Below, one piece after another: positions 30,545-36,262 of a stretch of DNA of 36,262 nucleotides. A program made the translations under genes and the position numbers. The notes below the pieces were generated by a model. That model was not told where the DNA came from. It ran no database searches and was given only the letters and a program-made list of their open reading frames with translations. Every line of letters starts with the position of its first letter. Position 1 is the stretch's first letter. Origin of the DNA: Spraguea lophii (Eukaryota; Microsporidia; Spragueidae); assembly GCA_001887945.1 (NCBI GenBank), contig LDOQ01000367.1, forward strand, positions 1-36,262. The letters run 5' to 3'.

Positions 30545-30815
30545 TTTAAAAGAAAGTTTTATTTATTTATTTTTTAATAACATTTAACCACGGTTAAGCG
30601 GATATGGCCGATCTCAGATCACCACGATCTGGAAATTATGGTTCCTCAAAACGAGTAAATTTATATTAATTAGATTTGATACACGTATGCATTGATTTCC
30701 TCTTGTTCTTTTTACATATTGTTATGATTTTTTTTGTAATACATAACAATAATGTATTTAATAATATTATAACTTCTTTCGAGATATATTATTGAATTTA
30801 TAACAAATCAGCACA
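30545..30815 (-). mobile_element. Divergent, truncated SINE copy i
   Basis: The 3' end (agttttatttattta), ggttcctc, a core cognate (acgtatgcattgatttcc) and aacaaatcagcaca match the SINE order. The region corresponding to gcggcctacc carries extra sequence with a small palindrome (gatctcagatc). The head is missing. It begins 18 bp after the ferritin stop. Confidence 0.6.
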
Positions 30816-31240
30816 TCAATAAATAAACGGATAAAAAATATGAAATATATTTTAGAATTAAAAAAATAGAAAAATTTTATTAAACAGAATTAAATTTAAT
30901 TTAGGTAAAAACTAACATGATATCGATAAATATTAATCCTTTTTTATTTAGTTTCATGAATATTCTTGATTATTAACAAAAAAATCGAATTAACCATATA
31001 CAAAACCATAAAAATTCTGATGTATAATGTAAACGTGTTACACATATATGAATCTATGGTAAAAGTTGCTTCGAAGATCCCCTTTTTTTAAGTTTATATA
31101 GATAAAAAACTGTTTAATCAATGTTTATTTGTTTTATATTTCCTTTAAATCGTGTAAAATTTTCTCAAACGTGTTCTTTTGAAATTTTAAAAATTTTTAA
31201 TTCGAAATATGTATTGAGAGGTATTTTTTAATATTGGTTC

Positions 31241-31870
31241 TCATGTCTTAATATATTTCTTGAGTTTACATCCCAGATTTTCATTGTTCTGAGTGTGTAT
31301 CTCTTTCCGGGTACACAAAATTTATTTTATGATTTAACGAAAAATGTTTAAATTATATATTTTCAGATTAAAGTAATCTTTCCAACCATTTTTCATTATC
31401 GTAACCTCCTCATTTATATTTTTAAAACCATATTTTCGAAGTTTCACGATTTTTTGTATGTACGATTTCCCAAAAAACATGGTTTGAAGATTCATGATAT
31501 TTCACCAAAACACCATAATTGTTTAAATCATCAGCCAACATTATACTCCTTTAACGAAGCAACTTTCATTAACTCCCATTAGATCTCTATCACCACCTAT
31601 TTTCTATTATTTGGTTTTATTAATAACAGTTTTTTACAAGATTTAAAACTATGTTAGTTATCTTATATTCAACTTCTAATTCATAGTTAATATCCTTTAT
31701 TCGTGTGTCACGGGACCATTCCTATATTATTAAAATTATACTTGTTTAGTGATGTTCGTAGATCTGAAAATACAGAATCATCCCGTATCGAAATAGATGT
31801 TTTAGTACATCTTTTTATTCTACAAACCAGATTAACCCAGCCGCTACTTTTTTATTTTTTAAATATACAT
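31241..31870 (-). pseudogene. Decayed Merlin/ISXO2-type DDE transposase
   Basis: The minus strand encodes, in shifting frames with stops, blocks in the order expected for an ISXO2/Merlin transposase. From 31839 down: WVNLVCRIKRCTKTSISIR, a zinc-ribbon end followed by the SIRxxSxF pattern. At 31597-31541: GGDRDLMGVNESCFVK, which corresponds to the first catalytic acid region (family pattern DESxFxKxK). Around 31480-31430: FWEIVHTKNRET, matching the strand with VPxRxxxT. At 31334-31285: NHKINFVYPERD, then HTQNNENL in the adjacent frame, matching NFVxPxTGxHTQxIE with the third acidic residue. At least three frame changes and several stops make it non-functional. Terminal inverted repeats were not found. 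Confidence 0.75.
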
Positions 31871-32365
31871 TCTTTTTTTTATGAATGAAACTTTTATTTA
31901 TCAAAGCTTCCTGGCCGATTGCGGCCTACCATAGTCTGTGACCTTCGGTTCCTCGAGCGAATCTAGGCTTGCACTAACTGGTTTCGCTACAGATAAGCAT
32001 TAATCTCATCTTACCTTATGCTCCCGAGTATTAGGATTTTGCGTCTGGTGCGCGCTGCCGCCTCCACTTCCAGCTCTTAAGGAATTCCCAGCCTCTTTTG
32101 TTGCATAGTATTGGCCGAGTCACAAATCAATACAGGGATTGCAATTGTATCAGTTAAACACTACTTTTTAATCTAGTAGCGGGCCGTAATACAAAGCACA
32201 GCTATGCTGCACTATCGAAACCTCACCCACTCAACAACCTTTTTCTTCTCTTCTACATTTATTATTATTTTTTTTTGTTTTGAAAACTTTTTCTGGATGA
32301 GGGATTCGAACCCGCCAGGCTTTGGGTTTGGTTACCACCCCACGACCACTGGGCCAGGCGGGACT
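31871..32365 (-). mobile_element. tRNA-headed SINE-like retroposon, full-length copy (copy j)
   Basis: About 495 bp, close to copies a and d but with more differences. B-box complement at 32302-32312 and A-box complement at 32346-32356 are both exact. The target duplication is unclear; only tacat (31866-31870 and 32366-32370) repeats. It abuts the N-terminal end of the transposase relic and may have inserted into that element. Confidence 0.8.
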
Positions 32366-32370
32366 TACAT

Positions 32371-33797
32371 CATTATAATCTAAAACAAAAATCTATTAAG
32401 AAAAATATATATAATTTCTAATTAAAATTACCGTATAAATATTAAAATCTCATTTAGTCTATTCGTTTCGAATTTTATAGATTTATATATCATGTACACC
32501 TAATAGTTATTATGATTTTATTCTTTGCTCTAATTAATAGTTTTATTTTTCGATGAACTTTTAAGATATTTTAATTTTCATAATAAGTTAGTATACAAGT
32601 ACTAATTAAGTTTGATGAATTTTTGATTTATATGTTCAATATATCATATATTATAAAGATGGTTATTGGTTTTTTTAATTGGAAAACTTTACAGTTAATA
32701 TTTGATTTATATCCGAGCTTTTTTAGATGTTTAAAAGAAATATTAAAATCGAATTAATTAATTGGTATTTAATATATAAAAAAGTAAATACAGATATTTA
32801 TCATATAAAACTTTTTAACGAACATCCTCTAATAAATTAAATTTTTATATAATTTATATAAAAAATATAAACTATCAATATTGAAAGTTTATAAATAATT
32901 ATAATATCATTTCAAAACAAAATAAAAATATGTAATTTAAGAAATATTTAATTAAAAAATATATAATCAAGTGTTTCTTCTCATTCATACCAGGGTAAAA
33001 AATAAAAAAAAAATCTGGATTTAAAAATCAATTTATTTGTATTCTTATCAAATAATATTTTATACCAAATATAATTTTTATATTGTTCGTTTCATCAATA
33101 TATGTTAACTTATATAAGAAATTCTTTTGTACACACTGTTTTAACTGCGTTTTACATATAAATAAAAACGATTCTCTTCTAATAATTAATGTATATGACT
33201 TTTTTATTACAAATATTATTTTTTTCTATTATAATATTTATTGATTTATTATTCTAAAAATGGTATTAGCAAAAAAAATAAAAGAAAATTTTCAATAAAA
33301 ATTAAAGTAGCCTACAAAGTTATTATATCTTTGAATATGTATAATTTTTTCCAAGATTGTATATAAATATATTTTTATTTATTTAATAAATCCTTGATAA
33401 ATATTCTAGAAAAAAATCAAAGAAGATTTTTTTATATAACAAAATAAAAAATATTTTTGTGTTTTTGTATTTGTAAACTTATTTTATCGATTATATTATA
33501 ATTATAATCACAGATATCATCTTAAATCGTATAAAATTATTGAAAACCCGATTGATTTTATCTGTTCCTTTTCTTATATAGTTTGAAATCATCTTATAAA
33601 TATTATGTATTTTTTATTTGAGATGTTTGACAGATAATTCAAAACATTTTTTACAATATTATTTTTATGTAAATTTGAATATATTTGAATTTCTCACATT
33701 ATATTTATGAATTTCTTTTGAAACTATTCTTATCATATAAAAATAAATCACTTTTATCCTAAAAATTGATAAAAAAACTATATAAGAAAAAAAGAAA
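32371..33797. other. Gene-free AT-rich stretch (1.4 kb)
   Basis: No supported ORF on either strand and no tRNA or SINE. It could contain the upstream end of the transposon relic, but I could not recognise it. Confidence 0.5.
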
Positions 33798-33800
33798 CCC
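33798..33800 (+). promoter_or_regulatory. CCC directly before the LRR gene start
   Basis: gaaacccATG: CCC abuts the start codon at 33801. Confidence 0.5.
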
Positions 33801-36064
33801 ATGTTTTTTATGAATTTTTTATTAATCATTTTACCTGTATTAATGAACAGTGTTAAATACAACATAACACATAATGATTATAAAAGGCTTAAAAAGTTAA
33901 TAGCCAAACCATATAAAAGTGGTTTATATGATGAAATTACAAAAAACTCGGATTTTTCATGCTCATTCGAATTAAATACACACGAGGAAGAAATTGAAAT
34001 TATAGAATTATGTAACATCGATCCAAAAACAGGGGAAAATATGTTTCCTGCGATATTCTGTGAAATCGAGGATATTAAACGTTTAATACTTAGTGGATTA
34101 AAATTATCTAGATTACCTAATCAATTTAAAAATTTTGAAGATTTAGAAGAATTGGATTTAAGTATAAATACATTTAAAAAATTTCCCCAAATTTTATTTT
34201 CATTACCAAAACTGAAAGCTCTTTGTTTTGATACCAATGCATTTGATACAATATCTTCCCAAATTATAAAAATGAACAATCTTGAGATATTGACTATTGG
34301 GGATTGTCCTGATTTGATAAGTATCAGTTCAAATTTGTTTAGGTTAAAAAATTTGGAAGAATTAGATTTATCACACAATCCATTATTATTTAAAAACAAT
34401 GATTTTATTTCATCCTCTACTTATTTAGATTGTTATCCCTCTGCAGAAAAAAAGCGTCGTATTGAAAACAACAATGCATCTACACATTTTGTGTCTTATG
34501 AATTTTTAAAAATTCTATATATCAATGATAATGATTTGAATATGTTCCCTCACTTTTTCCGTGGTTTTATTAATTTAGAAGAATTAGATATTTCTGGTAA
34601 CTTTTTCGAAGACATTCCTCACGAGTTACATTCTTTTATTAATTTAAAGATATTAGATATTTCTTATAATCGCATAAATAATATAATTATTGAGAATGAT
34701 GTGTTTAATAATTTGTCAGAGTTATATCTTTCTAATAATCGAATAACTGAATTATCAATCACTGATAATACGTTACAAAATTTAGAAAAACTTGTTTTAT
34801 CTTCTAACCAAATAACCAATATTGATAGAAATATATTTAACATAGCCATGCTTAAAAATTTAGATTTATCTTCTAATCGTATAGAATTACTTCCTTCTAG
34901 TATCAATAATATGAGAAACCAAAATTTACATATTGATTTACGTAGCAATCCTTTGCGTTTAGGAATTGATGTAGATTTACAGAATCCCGAATTAATCACT
35001 ATTGAACAAGTAAATCAGGATATCTTAATAAATATCAGATATGGTGAAATAAGAATACCTGGATTTCCAGAAGACATAAATTTCGATTTAGATGTTAAAA
35101 AAATCTACGAGGAACTTAATATTCCTATTAGTGAAAAATTAAATTTAGAAAAGATAAGATTATGTAAAATTGATAAACCAGGAAAACATACAAAAACAAA
35201 ACAAGAAATAAAGGAAATGTTACGGAATATTTTTGATCAAACAGATTCATATAAGAGAGAAGAAAAATTAAACTTTTTAATGAGAAGAATAGAAACATAT
35301 TATTGTTACGAGGATAATCAAGGATTAATTCAATATTCACCTACTGATTATCGAAAAAGAAATTCAATCATCGATTATTTTGAATCTATTGTAATAACAA
35401 CGACGGAAATGATTCTAGACAAACAAGAAAATGTAGAAGAGGCGTTTGTTAGACTTTTAGATCACTTGGATTTAAATATAATACTATTATAGATACTGTT
35501 TCCTGTTTAGACGGCCAAGAAGAAGCATTTATAGCAACATACAGATTTCTGAAACAAGGGAATGATTATGGTTCTGCTGAAGAGAAAATAATTGAAATAC
35601 TTGCAAATCTTAAGTTTGAAGTCCTTAAAGAGATTACTACAGGTAAAGGTGAAAGGGAAGAAGCTGAGACTTTTTTAAATTGGAGAAACATATTATCAGA
35701 AGAACTTGGATTCGAGAAAATACCCAATTTATATGGTAATATGTCTATGATACAAGAACTTCACGATAAAAAATATATAATTGAACAATTTTTTAGTAAA
35801 TTTACTTGGAAAACAATAATAGAAGAAATCAACAAATATTTAAAAGATAGAAAATTTGGGTTAGCCTTATATAATCAATTGAGAGAGTATTTAACTAATA
35901 AATTCGGAGAAGGGTTTAAAATAAGTAATGTATTTGAATACATTGATGATAAAGATTATTTTCAAATAAAAGATGAAGGTGCTCGTAAACTTTTAAAGTC
36001 GATGAGATATCTTTATGATGAAGAAAAGAATAATGAGTATATCGATAACGATGGAATGGAATAA
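33801..36064 (+). pseudogene. Secreted leucine-rich-repeat protein gene interrupted by a frameshift
   Basis: The first frame (33801-35492, 563 codons) has a signal peptide (1-15, FFMNFLLIILPVL). Leucine-rich repeats run from about 93 to 390, with units such as LEELDLSxNxF, LKILDISYNRI and LKNLDLSSNRI, and a helical C-terminal region (about 410-550) follows. It ends at a TAG. A second frame, open from about 35453 to the TAA at 36062-36064, continues a helical domain (with SLGFKYNTIIDTV and ELGFEKIPNLYG) that looks like the same protein. One missing or extra base near 35453-35490 explains this. No slippery heptamer is in register, so a true mutation or a sequence error is likelier than programmed frameshifting. 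Large secreted LRR families are known in microsporidia; the partner is unknown. Confidence 0.75.
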
Positions 36065-36130
36065 GGTGGTTTTAAAAAGATATGTTTACATTGAGAGAAA
36101 GAAAATTTATTTATTACAGGTAAGATTAGG

Positions 36131-36262
36131 ATAAAATAAAATAAAATAAAATAAAATAAAATAAAATAAAATAAAATAAAATAAAATAAAATAAAATAAA
36201 ATAAAATAAAATAAAATAAAATAAAATAAAATAAAATAAAATAAAATAAAATAAAATAAAAT
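36131..36262. repeat. AAAAT pentanucleotide microsatellite reaching the window edge
   Basis: About 26 uninterrupted copies of the 5-bp unit (ataaaataaa...) run from 36131 to the last base. The sequence may end here because assembly stopped in the repeat. Confidence 0.95.

Noticed and set aside
31703..31888. 61-codon plus-strand open frame
   Set aside because: It starts with GTG and is antisense to the transposase relic, running into SINE copy j.
35440..35500. Programmed ribosomal frameshift in the LRR gene
   Set aside because: The shift needed is -1, but no XXXYYYZ heptamer is in register near the overlap and no downstream pseudoknot is evident.

Overview
The window looks like part of an expanded, very AT-rich microsporidian nuclear genome. 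Genes are intronless, several have a CCC or CACCC motif within about 10 bases of the ATG (the known microsporidian start-proximal signal), intergenic DNA is unusually long, and the proteins are eukaryotic: eL22, LSm7, Sec11, Dbp5, an Air1/2-like TRAMP subunit and a eukaryotic-type glutamate-cysteine ligase. A class II tRNA-Leu is also present. I cannot name the genus.

Left third (1-10250): two tandem copies of a roughly 6 kb segment. Each copy carries two members of a secreted/type I membrane protein family plus shared intergenic DNA. Visible are a C-terminal stub (1-266), gene A (2281-3741), gene B (4573-6030) and gene C (8277-9718), which is a pseudogene. A and B have clearly different ectodomains but almost identical transmembrane/acidic tails and 3' flanks, a pattern suggesting gene conversion. 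The region is dense with copies of a tRNA-headed, about 495-bp SINE-like retroposon with Pol III A and B boxes on the minus strand. Two young copies have target-site duplications, and the other duplication copy supplies a matching empty site for each.

Middle (10696-27333): the housekeeping core. In order: an unrecognised 481-aa protein (-), an Air1/2-like five-zinc-knuckle protein (+), a 98-aa orphan (+), LSm7 (-), ribosomal protein eL22 (+), a Ser/Thr kinase (+), a CDF zinc transporter (+), a small membrane protein (-), a minimal bZIP protein (+), Sec11 signal peptidase (-), tRNA-Leu(UAA) (-), Dbp5-like DEAD-box helicase (+), a secreted orphan (+) and glutamate-cysteine ligase (-). Together they cover RNA processing and export, translation, protein secretion, zinc handling and thiol synthesis.

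Right third (27334-36262): gene-poor. A ferritin with a complete ferroxidase centre sits alone between long non-coding stretches. These stretches hold SINE remnants, a hairpin-forming inverted repeat, a decayed Merlin/ISXO2-type transposase on the minus strand, and a young SINE copy beside that transposase. A secreted leucine-rich-repeat gene broken by a frameshift follows. The window ends inside an AAAAT microsatellite.
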